Translations under genes and position numbers: made by a program
In this document: positions 12,261 through 27,100 of the stretch, piece by piece
Layout: every line of letters starts with the position of its first letter
How positions within the stretch are numbered: position 1 is the first letter of the stretch
Notes under the pieces: model-generated
Database searches by the model: none
What the model was told of the DNA's origin: nothing
What the model saw: the letters and a program-made list of their open reading frames with translations, nothing else
Assembly (NCBI GenBank): GCA_026874595.1
Contig: CM049310.1
Coordinates: forward strand, 7,688,001 to 7,752,000
From: Sipunculus nudus
Taxonomy: Eukaryota > Annelida > Sipuncula > Golfingiida > Sipunculidae
Reading direction: 5' to 3'
DNA: 64,000 nucleotides

Positions 12261-13639
12261 TGCCCCCGCCACAAAGTGGCCGGGGCATATAGTTTTACCC
12301 ATGTCCGTCATTCCGTCATTCCGAAATCAAACAGTTGTACGGACTTTTTTTCGCAATGCCTGCAGATATTGGCCTGATTTTTTGGTGTGTGGACAGATAA
12401 TGACCAGTTACAGATCGAGTTCGCGTTTGGTCCCGGTTGACCTACTTTTGACCGTTTTACGGCTCCTAAACTTAGAAAATTTCATGAAAAATAGAAATTT
12501 TCATGACAAATACACATGTACGGACTTTTTTTCGCAATGCCTGCAGATATTGGCCTGATTTTTGGTGTGTGGGCAGATAATGACCAGTTACAGATCGAGT
12601 TCGCGTTTCGTCCCGGTTGACCTACCTTTGACCGTTTTACGGCTCCTTAACTTAGAAAATTTCATGAAAAATAGAAATTTTCATGACAAATACACATATA
12701 CAGCCGTTTTTAGCCCTCAGCTCATAAGCTGATGGGCTATTGTCGTCACCCAAGCTGTCTGTCTGTCCATCTGTCTGTCCGGTGTCTGTCCGTCCGTCCG
12801 TCCGTCCGTTCCGCGTCTGTTAACTTTTACCTTGTGAGCGGGATATCTCTAAAAGGATTCACCGTTGGAATTTTATTTCATCAGTGAAGATGTATATCGA
12901 TAAAATCTCGGTCAAGTTCGGAGATGGGTGACCTTGACCCTTTTTTCTACATTTAAGAGCTGATTATAGAAAAACACTCAGAAGTTTATATCTCAGGAAC
13001 CATTGTGTGGATTTTCACAAAACTTACTATGATCATTGGGACTGATGGTCTGTATATGCTGCACAATGTTGGTGGCGCCACCTGCAATTTCTGATTTTTT
13101 AATGAAATTTTATCGGATTTTTTCAATTTTGGCCTTTTGTGCAGGATATCTCCAAAGGTATTCAACACAGGAACTTCATTTCTTCAGTGCTATTGCATTA
13201 TATTTACAAAATCTTGGTCAAGTTCAAAGATGGGTGATCTTGACCTATTTTTCAAGGTCACAGAGCTTAGTATAGAAAAAAACTTAGGAGCTTATTTCTC
13301 AGGAAGCATTTGGTGGATTGTTATGAAACATGGTATATACCTCTCCAATTTAAATTTATTAATGATTATCAACTGTTGCTAATATTCTAGTTTCGCAATG
13401 CAATGCTCACATGAAAAATGCACATATATGGACTTTTTTTCACAATGCCTGCAGATACTGGCCTGATTTTATGGGTGTTGCTTGATAATGACCCTTTACA
13501 GATCGAGTTTGCATTTTGCCCTTGTTGACCTACTTTTGACTATACAACACTTCCTGAACTTAAAAAAATTTACAAAATTTAACAAATGTTTCTCATTTGC
13601 CCCAGGCGGGGGCATTCGTGTCGTTCCGACACATCTAGT
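12261..13639. mobile_element. Non-autonomous repeat with GC-rich palindromic ends and core tandem repeats
   Basis: The left end has TGCCCCCGCC-ACAAAGTGGCCGGGGCA, a short hairpin. The right end has GGCGGGGGCATTCGTGTCG with a second hairpin around GTGTCGTTCCGACAC. Inside, a roughly 181-bp unit starting GGACTTTTTTTCGCAATGCC occurs at 12341, 12522 and (diverged) 13431. This layout resembles bivalve elements with core tandem repeats, some of which have been linked to Helitron-like transposons; the class is inferred. A different repeat interrupts it at about 12707-13395. Confidence 0.65.
12707..13395. mobile_element. Repeat nested inside the 12261-13639 element
   Basis: Starts TTTTAGCCCTCAGCTCATAA, followed by GTCT/GTCC-rich sequence, then two diverged copies of a block with TATCTC...TTCACAAAACTT and GACCTTGACC-type motifs. 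The outer element's third core unit resumes after it. A GGTGGCGCCACC palindrome lies at 13071-13082. Boundaries are approximate. Confidence 0.55.
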
Positions 13640-15982
13640 TCTTTAAGCATTTGACATGTCTTCTCGTGGTAAATGAATTAGTTCGTGTGTACTTCGGCAT
13701 GTTAGGACATTGAAATACTTTTCACTTATATTCTTTATATACATACACAGGTTCCGTAGGTATAAATACAATGAAGACGCTAATCTAGTCTGTTCAAGTT
13801 AAATTGATAAGTATTTTTCAAGGAAAATTACATAACCATGGGCGTTTTTGTGGTAAGGACCTCACGAAATAGATAATAATTTGCAAACCTGCGCACATGA
13901 ACGTGAATAGAAGGGGCGTTTCCTTGAAATACATTTTCCTCCCCCCCCCCCCCCCCTCCCTTCGGTCTAAAATTTTATAAGTCGTGACAAGTAGTCCTGA
14001 TTGTTCCAGAGTGCCTATCATGATGACGTTCGTTTTAAATAGAATCGACCTATGGCAGCAGGTTGACCCCTCTAATAACAAGCTGTCGGGTCTTATGATG
14101 AAAGAATAAATTTATTTTTGCGTGTGTGGGTCGGTAAATGTGTGACCAGACGACAATGTAAACATTAAAATGATTTCTTGTTCCTCCGGTTAATCGGAAA
14201 TACAAAAGTGGAGGTGCACGTGTTCGCACGCGGACAGTTTTGAAACTGATACCATATACTGTATTACAAAAACACTGAGAATCAGATAAAAAGAGATGAC
14301 CCAGATACAGGGTTAAGGGGTCTGCAAAAAGCTATATATATTTGAACTGTTTAATAACAAGAATGTGTTGATGAGGACAGCAGCCTCTTTTGCTCGTTTG
14401 TTTGAAACATTTGAATCTATTTTTAGAGAAAAAAGTTCAATTTGATTAGCCCCTATAGGTTTTTGCTATCCCCAGCCTACTGAATTATACAACCCTGATA
14501 TCCTCCGTGTCTTACTGAAAGCTCCGTATAAATTACTGGCTCACACTTCATGGGCTTCGTCATGGATAATACAATATATAAATCAGTTCGTGTATACACT
14601 AATTATGAAAATCATAAAGAACAAACACAAGCCCCTTATATATCTGCCCGAATCAGGTCATCGCTCGCTCCTAACGTTCCCCCATCAAGCCATGCCATCC
14701 CCCTTATTCGCGACGTGACCTCATAGGCATTATTTATACATAGGAAGTATTGTAACTAATTCGTGACGGCCTCTGGCCTATTAAACATTTCCGATATATG
14801 CGGAAACACAGCAATAATAAAGGTAATAAATTTAAACATTTTTGAAGCATTGGATGAAAGACAATCAGAAAACTGTATGTATAAAAATAAATGCAAGAAT
14901 ACGATTGCATTTACACCTGCATCCCTGTTAGGTATATCTTTATATATAAATGTATGATAATGGTTATAAAGATGATTATGATAATGATAATGGTTTATTG
15001 CAGACTCATTGTCTTTATACATGCACTTAAGTGAAGTAATTTGTGTGAAACATAGACATCATATATGTGTCAAAATACATATACATATACATATGCATAT
15101 GTATACATACATATCGATCGACACATATATATTAATAATTTGTACTGTCACTGGCCGACGTGAAGGTCAGTAAATGTGAAAGACATGCGACTCGAGCACC
15201 CTTTGCATTTATTTCTTATGTAAGCATTCATCCAGGTTATCCCTTATAATCAATTTGAAATCAGCACAACAATTGCCTTTGCACTATCACCTTACATTTA
15301 CATCTACAACAATTCGTTACATCACGTTAACTATCCGAGGAAGCACTTGCATAAGTTTTTTTTAGCTCAGCTGACTGTAAGTGGTTATGGTTATGATTTG
15401 TGCCCTGCTTTGGTATCAAAATTTTCAATAATGCTGGGGGGGGGGGGGGGGGTGGATTTCAGAGCCCCATAGCTTGGAAAATATGGGTATAAGAGACCCC
15501 TAATTAAAGGTTTTCAGGGAAATTTCATTGACCTCCGTGGATGTCAAGTTAGAAGATTCCCTTGGTTCCGCTTCTGCAGCTAACAAGGTATGCATGTTTC
15601 CGTTTATTTCTTTATGAACAGCTTCCTTGCCTGAAAAAAATTAATTCATCCTCATCAATCTACGACAATCTAGCCTTTACACGTCAATAATATTATTACA
15701 TATAACCAGTCAAAACACTTTCGAAAATCAGATTGAACCCGCGTCCCATTCCGGTTTGCAAATGTAAACATTATTACTGGTAAAAAATAGATGTATAAAT
15801 GTCTTGCAACAAAAAGCGCCAAAAGAAAATTAAAAAATATGTGTCCATATCTTGTTGAGACAGTGTCCCACTGAAAATCTATATTTTATTTTAACTTGAA
15901 ATAAAAATTGAGCCAACATTCCTCATCTAATTTAATACATCCCCAAAACCCCGATGAAAAGCCTGGTTACTGGGTTTATCAG

Positions 15983-16037
<55 letters not shown>

Positions 16038-19000
16038 CACGAACGAATAACAGATTTATCTTCGTCATCTTGTATATTTTCTTTTGCAATGGATAAAAAG
16101 CTTGATGCTTTGGTCTTCTTTGTTCAAATGCTCTTCCCCTCAGACCTGCGGCTTGTTGACCTTTCCATCACACAAAGGGATTTGAAAATTAATCTTTGCC
16201 CAATGCAGGGGAATAGTGACAATTTGCTGTTAGCGTCCGTTGCAGCATTTATAAATTGTACTGTTGTTGCTTTGCCCTCTGAGCAGTTGCTTAGCTTTAG
16301 GTTTAGCTTGCGGGAACGCCCACATAGAGATGAAGTACCATATAATCATGACAGTGGAAATATCCCATGTTTTAGAGTTCATCAGTTGCTGAAAATATTG
16401 TAAATTTTGGTATGTAGACAAGCCAGATTTTCATCGTATTGTAAAAGACAATGATAACACACCAGAAGTCGTTTTTTAAAGAAAAACAGGTTGAAAGACG
16501 TGAAAACTGGTTGATTTTTAGAGTTTTAATCAGTCAATACTGACACCGCCTACCTGTTGCCTCGTCATAACCCGGTCCGGTTTTCTCATTTAAGAACATT
16601 TTGGTGTTCACTTCAGACAGAAAATCAAGAGTGTCACGAAAAACACGGAAGTTAAGCTGGCATATGTCACAAGAAAGGGCAACTTGAAGTGGGTGGGGTT
16701 AGGTTTTGTACATACCAGTTTAAGCTTATTTTTAAATATTGAAATCTCTATATTTTTACGATCAGTTGCCCATATGAGCAAAAATGAATTGATGTATATA
16801 GATATCTATAAACAAAAAAGAAGGCTTTATTATCTGATCTGGTACTGATGGTAATGTAAAAAAAGTCCCTATTTTTTGTGCATACGCCTATATTACATCA
16901 AGGAAAGGTACTCCCGTAATAACCTGATTTTATTTTCCTTTCGTCTACGTGTTTCCATACATTTTATTAATATTTCAGCAAGGACTCTGAAAACATGGTC
17001 TTAATAGCTAAATGCAGCTTTGTTCGGGACCATCTGGCGCTCATTTGATTGCTTATGATTAAAAAAATGAACAATTTAAATGTTTTATTGATTATATTAA
17101 ACAGCTTATGCTGAATAGATTTTCCTCGTGAAGTACACATTAAAATGAATAAAATTAATTATTATCATTATTTTCATTAACACACCTTGCACGGTAAGTA
17201 ATTAGTGTATTATTCTTGTGTTTAAATTTTATCGCATATGCCTCTTTTAACTGGTGTCAGCTTCATACCAGAATGTGTCAAAGCACAAAGCACCTTTATG
17301 ATTTCATATATTATGATGCTGTGTTTTTGCTAAGATTATTTTCATTATTATATAACAGACCTTTTACTTATATATTTCGATTTTTGAATACTTAATCGTC
17401 AATCAGCATATACAGTCAACCATACAATAATCCGTGTAAATAATTATTTTATGATCAAAAAGTAGCCGGAAATTCAGTCACCCAAATAATAAAGTGAAAA
17501 TCAATGGTTCTGGTTTTGTAGATTTTGTGATGACTAAAATTGCTTTGTCAGCAAAGATACGCATGTCCAATCAGGACCGCCCCGAATATGCGAAGATCCA
17601 TTTTCAATTTTGTGACGATTCGCTCTATCATAGCAAATAAAAATGCGCGGCCGTATCAGTCTTTGACACCGAATGTCATTTTCCTGATGGATGTTGGGAT
17701 CAAAAAAAGGTAAATGAAACAGATGACAAAGGCATGAAAAAAGGTCCATGGTCTAGAATCACAGATATTACGTGATCTGTATCACGTTGCCATAACGACG
17801 AGGTGCGGCTTGCCAACGTGAAACAAAAGCGCCAGATGGTCAATAGGTACGTGATTTGTTTTGGTCTTAAAATTTATGTAATTTAGTGGTATCTGTTTTA
17901 AATTACAGACATAGAAGGGAGCTTCTTTGGTATATAGTAATATTCAAACTCTGATGCTCTTAATTGCATGAATGTTCTGCTGATAAATTGACACCAAGTA
18001 ATGAATAGTGCAAAAATAGAGAAAACATCGCATGTGATGCTGAAAAAAGTAGCGGATGATACAGAGACATAACACATGATGTTAAATTACATCAGCAGGA
18101 CTGAGGGTAAAGAACACTGGTAATTTGCATTGATATTGTTACTACTTTTTCACCGCCAGTGTCACTTCCCTGGAAAAATTGAAACGTGACGTTCTGGGTT
18201 TAAAAAGATTTAATCAGTTTAAGAAAATAAATTATCTTAATATATCCATATCTTCTAATTTGCATCATTCCTTTTTACAAAAAATAAAAAGGCCAATGCT
18301 CGAATGGTTCTTGAGGACATGGGCGAAGAAATTTATAGACGACTGCCTAGTGGCCATATTGGACTTTTGACGATTATGAAATCCGGTACCTTACATCCTT
18401 TTATGGGAACCCTACCAATACTCGAATTGTTCTTGAGATGTTCCAGATCCTGTTCTTCAGGAAAAGATTTCGGGCAACTGAAAAGAAAGAAAAAGAATTG
18501 TTTGGACGGACAGAAAACCGGATTACGATGGGGCCGCATATTCGGGTGTCTAATTAATGGTTATAAATTGAATAATGGCATCATTTGATACTCCACGTTC
18601 TGGTTAAGTCAATAAAATATGTCAAGGTGCTGAGAGCATACTTCAGCCACTTTTACGTACGTAAGACACTTTTCTTTGTGAAATATGAAAACCACTTAGT
18701 CCAATCATTATAACCCGCTAAATGCATGAGGTAGCCTTAATGGACCCAAAATGGATCGATACCATGCAAGACAGTAAAATGGTGAAATTTCAGTGGAAAC
18801 CCAGGGATGGGTTCCAGTGGCTCTACTCTACTGGTCATCCAGATGATTTAACTATATTACATACCATGTCTGTCTAGGTTAACCTCAGCTTCATCAAACA
18901 GAGACTCCTAAATATATAGCCTTACAAATAAATTGATAAAAAGAATGATATTGTCTGATCGACCACCCAATGGCAACGACTTCTCGTCATAAATATCCAA

Positions 19001-20465
19001 TTCTTTTCATTTAATTTTTCTTAATTTAGATTATTCTTTTTGTAAGTATGTTATTTCCATAATACAGAGACAGAGGCTGAGAGGGGAAAAATGATATCAT
19101 GATAACATTCGACAATTAAAAGCAAGGTTTTCCAGTTGAAAAATATTCTCATTATGTATATCGATACAATATAAATTTTTCGTATCCAGTCAAATCTTTA
19201 TCTTTGATTTCCCATTTCACATTTTGTTTATCAGTATAACTTTAAATTGCTGTTTTCAGATGAATCTGTATATCCGATTTTCCATTTTACTCTTTACAAA
19301 TGAAAAATGTTTTCCTATGCCCTGGTTTGCGATCAGCACTACATCCAAACACTGCAGATTAACGCAGTCTTACATATTAGATCAATCTCTTGTGACGCAA
19401 TGTCCCATCTATCAATTAATTTATAAGCGGATAATATGAGGCCAGCACGTGGTGTAGAGGATCAGTTTAGGTTGATTATGGCTATCCACACTTCCCACTC
19501 TATCGGGTTCCGGAAACGGCTGAAATACTAAACCATCGACCATTATATTACAGCTGCGTGAATACAGAGTTGATAATTTTATCGCCCTTATTTATATGCT
19601 GGCGTAAATAAAGGGATCTCCCAGAGAAAAAGTGTTTTCTCTTCCATAATGTATACTTTTTATTGACTGTAACCTTTCAGCTCCAAACCTAGAGTAAACA
19701 CTATCAAGAAATGTTATCTTATTTGCAGTTTTTTCCCTTTTAAACATAATTTATTTTTTCCAGTTGGCATCCATGAAATTATATATTTGCGACCTGTGGT
19801 CATATGCTAAAAGAGGCATCAATACATGGAAGATGGGGGGGGGGGGGGCATCCGCTCTATTTTGGTAAGGGGGGGGGGTGATAAATGTAATCATCCCCCT
19901 TCTATTTAGATATTATACTTCGTACTTTGGAAATATTAAGAATTAATACTGACGCCACTATATGTATACTGAATAACTAACGCTCAAAATCAGAATGTCC
20001 TCGGGTTTCAGACGCATCACTTTGAAGGCATTTTATCAGATAACAGTAACCTATCTAACCATACCTCTTCCACATGACTGCACGGTATCTTTATTCTATC
20101 TTAGATAGATCGATATATCATTTAGATCAATACAATAGAACGATCCTTAGATATGAACTCTTTATATTGAACCTGTTCTGACAGATGACTCGCCACCCTG
20201 AGTGATGGCACAGTAATAACCCGTGAGCTAATAGATTCTGTCATCTTGGCAGGCGATTATGGTGGCACGGGAGGGGATAATCCCAATTTGATTAGGATAA
20301 TACTCATATTTACCCCTGGTGTAATCTCATTTGCCATAGCTTCAAATTGACAACGCAGTAGATTTTATTTGGTATTGAGTAATGGGCATGTTTTATTAAT
20401 CAAATTAGAGACCCCGCCAATGCTTGTGAAATATTTATTAAGCGCTCGGTCGGTATGTTTCTTCA
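13640..20465 (+). other. No gene recognised
   Basis: Short frames without recognisable domains. It contains poly-C/G runs at 13938-13956, 15437-15452 and 19836-19880 and an (AT)n tract at 15985-16037. If the first exon call is right, this is intron. Confidence 0.55.
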
Positions 20466-21588
20466 GTCATCTGAGCTACTTCAGTCAGCTGAATTATTGC
20501 GATCACTCTTCGTCCGTCGTCTGTCCGTCCGTTCGTACCGTCTGGTCGTCCGTTAACAAGGTACAAATCGTAACTGCTGGGCCTGGAAACTTCTAACTGA
20601 ACATCCATATAGGACTATAAATGAAATCCTTGGAAACCTTGAATTAGGTCACTGCGACCTATATTCTCCGAGCTTTGGGGCTCGAAAGTACCCCGGAATA
20701 ATTAAAAATTTGATACATAAGCTCCAGTATCTGAATAACTAATGCTATGATTCTTTGCAATTATATTGATCATGGAGTGTTTCATCAGTTCCTGCAGACT
20801 TGTGGCGCCACCTGTATTTTTCGCATTTTAAGCATTTTTTCTCTCTTTTTGAGACCTTAAAAAAAGTGGCCGCCCGATAACAAGGCACAAATCGTAACCG
20901 TTGGAGCTAGAATATTCTTCCTTGGCATCCAGAGAGGTCAATTAAAATTTGATACAAAAGCTTCAGTGTCTGAATAACTAATGTATTGATCGCCATGATA
21001 CTTTCCATGCATATTGATCATGGAGTGTTTCATCGGTTCCCGTAGACCTGTGGTGCCGCCTTATTTTTTCGAAGTAATATATATTTTCATTTCTCTATTT
21101 TGAAAACTTCAAATAAGGCAGTCTGGCTGTTTATATGACAATAACCGTAACTAATAGACCTTGAAAATTCTTAAGCAAATCTACTTGGAAACCTGAAACT
21201 AGTTCATAGTGACCTATATTTTGCAAATCAAGAACCGAAAACATGATTTTTTAGCACTCAGTGAATCAGATGGTGCACATATTCTATCTATTTGGCCTAG
21301 AATCTTCTCAAATGACTTTCAGGGAGGTCTATATAATATTTACTTTTAAACCTGAAATTAGGTCATTGTAACCTATTTTCTGCAAGCCGTGTGAAAGAAG
21401 ATGATTTTAACACTCTATTGGTCAGATGGGCACAAATGGTAGCAGCAGGATGAAAAATTAGGTCATTTTAGCCTATATCTGAGGTCTATTGGCAAAATGC
21501 ATGATTTTAAGCAATCTGTGAGTCATTTAACCCATTGATCAAGGCTCCTTGAATTCAGCTGAGCCTCATGGCCAATGGGCCATTTGTT
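20466..21588 (+). mobile_element. AGCTCAGCTGA-family repeat, diverged copy
   Basis: Starts with TCATCTGAGCTACTTCAGTC and a CGTCCGTCGTCTGTCCGTCC stretch, and ends near GAATTCAGCTGAGCCTCATG followed by GGGCCATTTGTT. It has internal repeats each with AAATCGTAAC and ATTGATCATGGAGTGTTTCA. TGTGGCGCCACC occurs at 20801-20812. No coding capacity. Confidence 0.65.
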
Positions 21589-24077
21589 GCTTTGGAGACG
21601 TATAAATGCAAGAATTATCGTAAAATTACATATACCTGCATTAATGGTCAGTCCTATATGATATTCGTTGTGTTTGTGTAAGACACACAAATGCACACGT
21701 AATACATACATTTGGTTAAATACGTATTTTCCCGACCATACATGTATACGAACATATAGGCTAAACTAGTCAACATACACTTGTCTTTATAAGTATTAAA
21801 GTCATTTCAGAACAAAATTGTTCATTTTTTCCCAAGAGCCAACTTTACCCATGCCTTTGGTAAAGTTAATAGTTAGCTTCGAAAATCCTCACGTGTATAT
21901 GAATAGTGATGAATTAAATGACATCTTGTCCATGGTACTTTTTGATGGACATTTAATCAAATATATCTACCCTGTCAGAAGGTAATAAAGATGGCCGTCA
22001 TTGCCGCGTGCACGTGACCTTAATACATCACCCGAGAAGCCTTCCCATCATGCACAACGACCGTGTTTGTTTCTCGGGCAATGGGCTCAGGCTATTCGAC
22101 AAAGCTTGAGACCCCTCAAGGCACCAATAAGATCAATAGTATCCACACAGCCCGTATGCAGGCCCGCGTAGCTACACAAGGTGAAGGTCATCTATCGATC
22201 ACACGTTCATAAGCACCGCATCCGAATACGATGTAAGGCGATGTGCGAGGACGGCATCGACCTGGGTCTCTTCCTATTGTCTTCTCAATTTCCTTTCGAT
22301 ATTGACGGACAAACAATAAAGAAGAGACGCCATGAATGAAACTCCCAGCTTTACTTTTCATGTAAGTCCCGAGAGCCAGTTCATCACATGGCTCAATGTC
22401 TCAAGGTTATTTACCAATAAGCCATCCAAAGGATCGGTGAAACATGATATCTGCTGCCATCTGGTGTTGCTTTTCCCTCTCTTTATATTAGTTTTAAGTT
22501 ACATTTTATGCCCAGAGGTATTATGGGTAATCACCGTGACCTACTTAAGGACGGCGTCATCGACCTTACCTCAGCGGTATTTTGGCATTAGAGAATCAAG
22601 GGCTCTTTCACTCTCCTTGCGTCATTTCCTACCATTGATTTGTCACCACTGTTAAAAGTGCCAAGATAATGATAAGATGCGATGTCACAATAGACTGGCT
22701 CCCCACTGAAATATTGCAAAGTGTTTACTGCTGCCTATCATAATATTATTCTCTCCAACTAAGTTATGCCATTTAAAGCCTCTGGCCACGATCTTTACCA
22801 TAGTTCCTCTTCAGGGTGGGATTGAATTGGTAATATTCATGGTAATATTCGTGGTGATACCCACGGGCGGCAAGGTCGGATTAAGCCAATGTAGAGGTTG
22901 TAGCATACGTAATGGTGAACCCTAAATGAAACAAAATGTTATTTTTAAATTATTTGCATCGTGATATATTTCATTTGTTTTCCTTTTCAGCCAAATAATC
23001 CACCAGTCTGAAACTAGCCCTTCAGAAATAGTATTATTCACATGTAGGTATCAAAACTTCACATAAAGGATTCTTTTCTACATTTAACTTCAGATTAAAA
23101 GCACATTCGGCTGTGGGATATGTATTTCCAGACGTTTAGATTAACTGTTGATTTAAATTTGACTTTTCGTTCTGTTTTATTCCCTGTTTCATTTTAGTTT
23201 GATCTCCTGAAAATTCTAGCCGGTACCAAATGCGATTTTTCCTTAAAGGTAAAATTCAGTCTTAATGGGCGATTAGTAACAGCGACTTAACGCCAGGCGA
23301 CTTTAATGCACGACTGGACATGACATGTGTCTTCCTTGAAAGCCGAGTAGAAACAGACTTAATAGACCATAAAGGCACATTTCAAAGTATGGAAAGGCTA
23401 ACATTTACCGTCATATCAGTCATATGATGCAGCCATTGCCGTTTTCTATATGCAAATGTGTATGTATGTTAAGATGCCGTCAGAGCTATTTATCATTTCC
23501 ACTGCATTGCATACCAGTTTCTCTTATTTTAGTTTCAAAGGGATTTGTGTTTCCTAATTCTCCAAGAAGGCAAATTCAGTTCTCATTTGGCAGTTAAGTA
23601 CTCACTTTGCCCTGGACCGACTTTTGTTTCCATTAAACGAACCTAATGCCCTGGAAAAAGACAGTTCTATTAATCATTTTTATTGAATTTTAACATTTAA
23701 GTTTGAAAGGTCCCTCCCGAGCCTTGATTCACCTCAGAGCCCTTTTCAACATCACTTTGGTGATCTGTCATTTACTTGGTCTTAATTTGACTTTTATTTT
23801 CCATTAGCACATTTTCGTGTGCTTAATAGATATCCTGTTTCCGAAGGAAAGAAGATTTTTTTTTAAATCACTTCATTTATGCTATATCTTAACCCAGATG
23901 TAAATGGAATAATTAAATGATGGTCTTAAATGGAAAATTTAGTTTCGTTACAGATTTAACTACGACGAGACAGTACTTTCCAACTTTACCAACAAATAAA
24001 ATTTATAGAAAGGCTGAAGCAGTTTGGTTGAATTGCAGATATTCATGTGAAATAGGAGCTTCAATATTTTTTTCAAA

Positions 24078-24127
<50 letters not shown>

Positions 24128-27100
24128 GTTTCCAAAATTGTTCACTCTTAAAGTCAAGCTTATGCTTGATAAACGGCAAAAAGGGCTGATATAACTCTCC
24201 TTAAAATTTTCATATTTCTTCACGATCTGTTCTAGCACTTTAGATTAGAAAAATTGCCAAGGTGTCTTAATTGCTTCTGTACTGTACAGGAAGAGTGCAT
24301 AAAATCATCACATTATTAATTTTTATTAAGGTACCATATATCAAATATCTCTCTTTATGAGTTCCCATAAGAGTTACCAACTGTTCCTAGAAAAAAATCC
24401 AGATAACCCCTCAGTATGTTATATCCGGAGGTTAATACCACTGTCATAAAAAGGTGGGTCCGCTGGCTTAGTTTTTATACGTTCACATATAATCCGCCCT
24501 AAGCTATAGAGGTAATGTAGTTCATCTGAGCTTTGAATGTATTCATCCGACTGTGGTTCCGTCTTTATGTTACCCTTTATGGAGACTACGCCGGTCATAT
24601 AGTCCTTGTGACAGATGTCTCTAATCCTTCCGCCTAGAATAGACAGGAATTGGATGAATAATAGATGAAGACCTACTTGTTTCCTATTACGTTAAAAAGA
24701 GAAGAGGCATGTTACAGTATATTGGTCAGGACGGCACACAGGTGCGCTTATGACGGCTCTCGTTATTGGGATAACACACGCCATCCCCTCCAGATCATAT
24801 GTGTTTGCCAAGACCGAAATCTTTCATATTTAATGTTTGTATACCACCGGGTTTAAATCCAGTGATCAGCCCTGTGGGCTCTAGTGTTTCCTGTGATGAG
24901 CACCATGCAGACTCTCCAGGCTGACTTGACTCTTTGTTTAAGAGACCATCTGGGAGTTTGGTGTGCTTTGTCTTTGGCATCAGAACTTACTGCACAGAAA
25001 AGCATCTAAATAGTTGCTCTTAAATAAACTGGAAGATCTAACTGAAACAGTCGTACACATTTCTCTCGTAAATTACAAAAATGATTGTGCGCAATAAATA
25101 TTATTTTACTGAAATCACTGTTGAAAACTATCACGAAACGGTGACAAAATCTTAATCAGGACTCCGGCTTGCTTCAGAGACGCCTGCGGTAGTCCTTTTA
25201 ACCGTTACTACTCCACACTAGATTATTCTATATATAGACGCGAGTGAGATTAAAACGTACAAGACTGTATTTGCATTATCTGAACCAGAATTTGATAGCG
25301 CTTTTCATTGTAAATTCATTTGCCTTAGTTCTAGGATAATCAGACATGTTTTAACATAAGACTCATGATCTTATTTCCAGATTTACTAGAAAAGATATGT
25401 TTCTTAAACAACATTCCATGGCATATATAATTTTATAAAAAAACAAAACAAATAAAGTATGCCATGTCGATGAATAGTATAGTTTGACGTTCAATATGGT
25501 GTAATTAAAGCTTATAAGGCTTAATACAAAATATGTGAAGATAATAATAATAATAATAATAATAATAATATGAATTATATAAAAGTATTACAATAAAACT
25601 TATTACCACCAGGAACGTTAAGGTGTAGATGAAATATTCTTTTTTTCAGGATTTTCGCATGTTCTACAGTTTCCATAACAACGAGTCCTAATCCGCCTCA
25701 ATTTTCTTCACTTTTTTTTTGGAAAACATTTTTTTTTTCGCATGTGGTTGAAGCAAATATCTTGCAAAAATTAAAATAAAATATAAAGCTGATCATTCAT
25801 GAGTAGAAATGTAAGAACATCTCAGTACTGTCTGAACATTAAGCCATCAATATGGCGGAGACAATTAGACAAAATTACCAGACAGGAACATGCAGTGGAG
25901 GTGGAACCAATCTGTTTCGGTGCCTTTTGCTACAGCCCTTGACACGTGACTGTTGTCAACACAAATTAACCTCCTTCTCTCACGTCTTAAACATCAAAGT
26001 AGACCGTTGCCCGGCGCATTTACGGTGACCTCTCAGAAAGGACAGGTATGTCTGGTCTACACCCCAGACGCGACCGTTAGGGGGTTTACCCAGTACATAC
26101 ATGTGTCAGTCACTGTCTTATGGTACCTTGCAGGTCTGCCGACCACACCCTCAGGCCATCTGTTGTTTTAGCAATACCATTATATACCTGTAGAGGATCT
26201 GAACCTGGTTTTTTTTATCCAGCACAGGACATTTCAAAGGCCCCTGTTCCATTGTCTGTGGTACGGTGCCACAGATACAGACCATAGGTATCTCCACTGT
26301 TTGAGGTGCTCTTTACTTGAAAGTAAACCTATAATACATCTATGTGACGTTAAGCTTCAGCATAACACAATGTATCGGGAGGCGTGTGCGTATGTGTGTT
26401 TGCAGTGTGAGTTGAGACGTTGTTGTTTGATGTCCCGTCCTAAAGTGTGACATTTTTAGCTACTAGTAAATCAACATAGTAATGTTTGGATTGGTATGCC
26501 ATAGGCGTACAGGACCAAAGTAAGTAGAAATAATAGTGTGCAATGAATGATTGAATTCACTACTTGCACTTGTTACCCTGTCAGTCCAACGTTTTTTGAT
26601 ATACTGGCTGCAGTTTCAAAGTACATCTAACAAATGGCTTGCGTGTATGAAAATACATATCAGAGAAAAAGATATTTATCAATTAGAGGAAAACCTTACT
26701 GTGTTTTGAAACCAACAATATGGCGTTATGCTTTCAGGTAAATAATCGTTTATGATATTAGGAATCATGGGAATCAAGGAACGGTTTACATATATGTTCT
26801 TGTAGCAGCCCAGTCACGAAATATATGTATACACATGGTACTTCATAAGTTCTGAGTTAGACGTGTTTTTACACAAATACTGGAATTTACCACAGAGCGC
26901 CATAGGCACACTACAGTAACTTGACAAGTCTTTAAAAATTGCTTCATGCGAACGGCATCCATGTATATATTTATGTGTATTCGACTGTATTGGCGCCATA
27001 TTGCTGTTTACAGTCGTTCAGATATTCAATGACAGCTATTAAGATCGCCAACACAAATACCTCGTTCGTTCTTTCGAGATTTGAAAAATCAAGTAAAAAA

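Noticed and set aside
16026-16403. 125-codon open frame on the + strand.
   Set aside because: It starts in an (AT)n tract and shows no recognisable domain or splice context.
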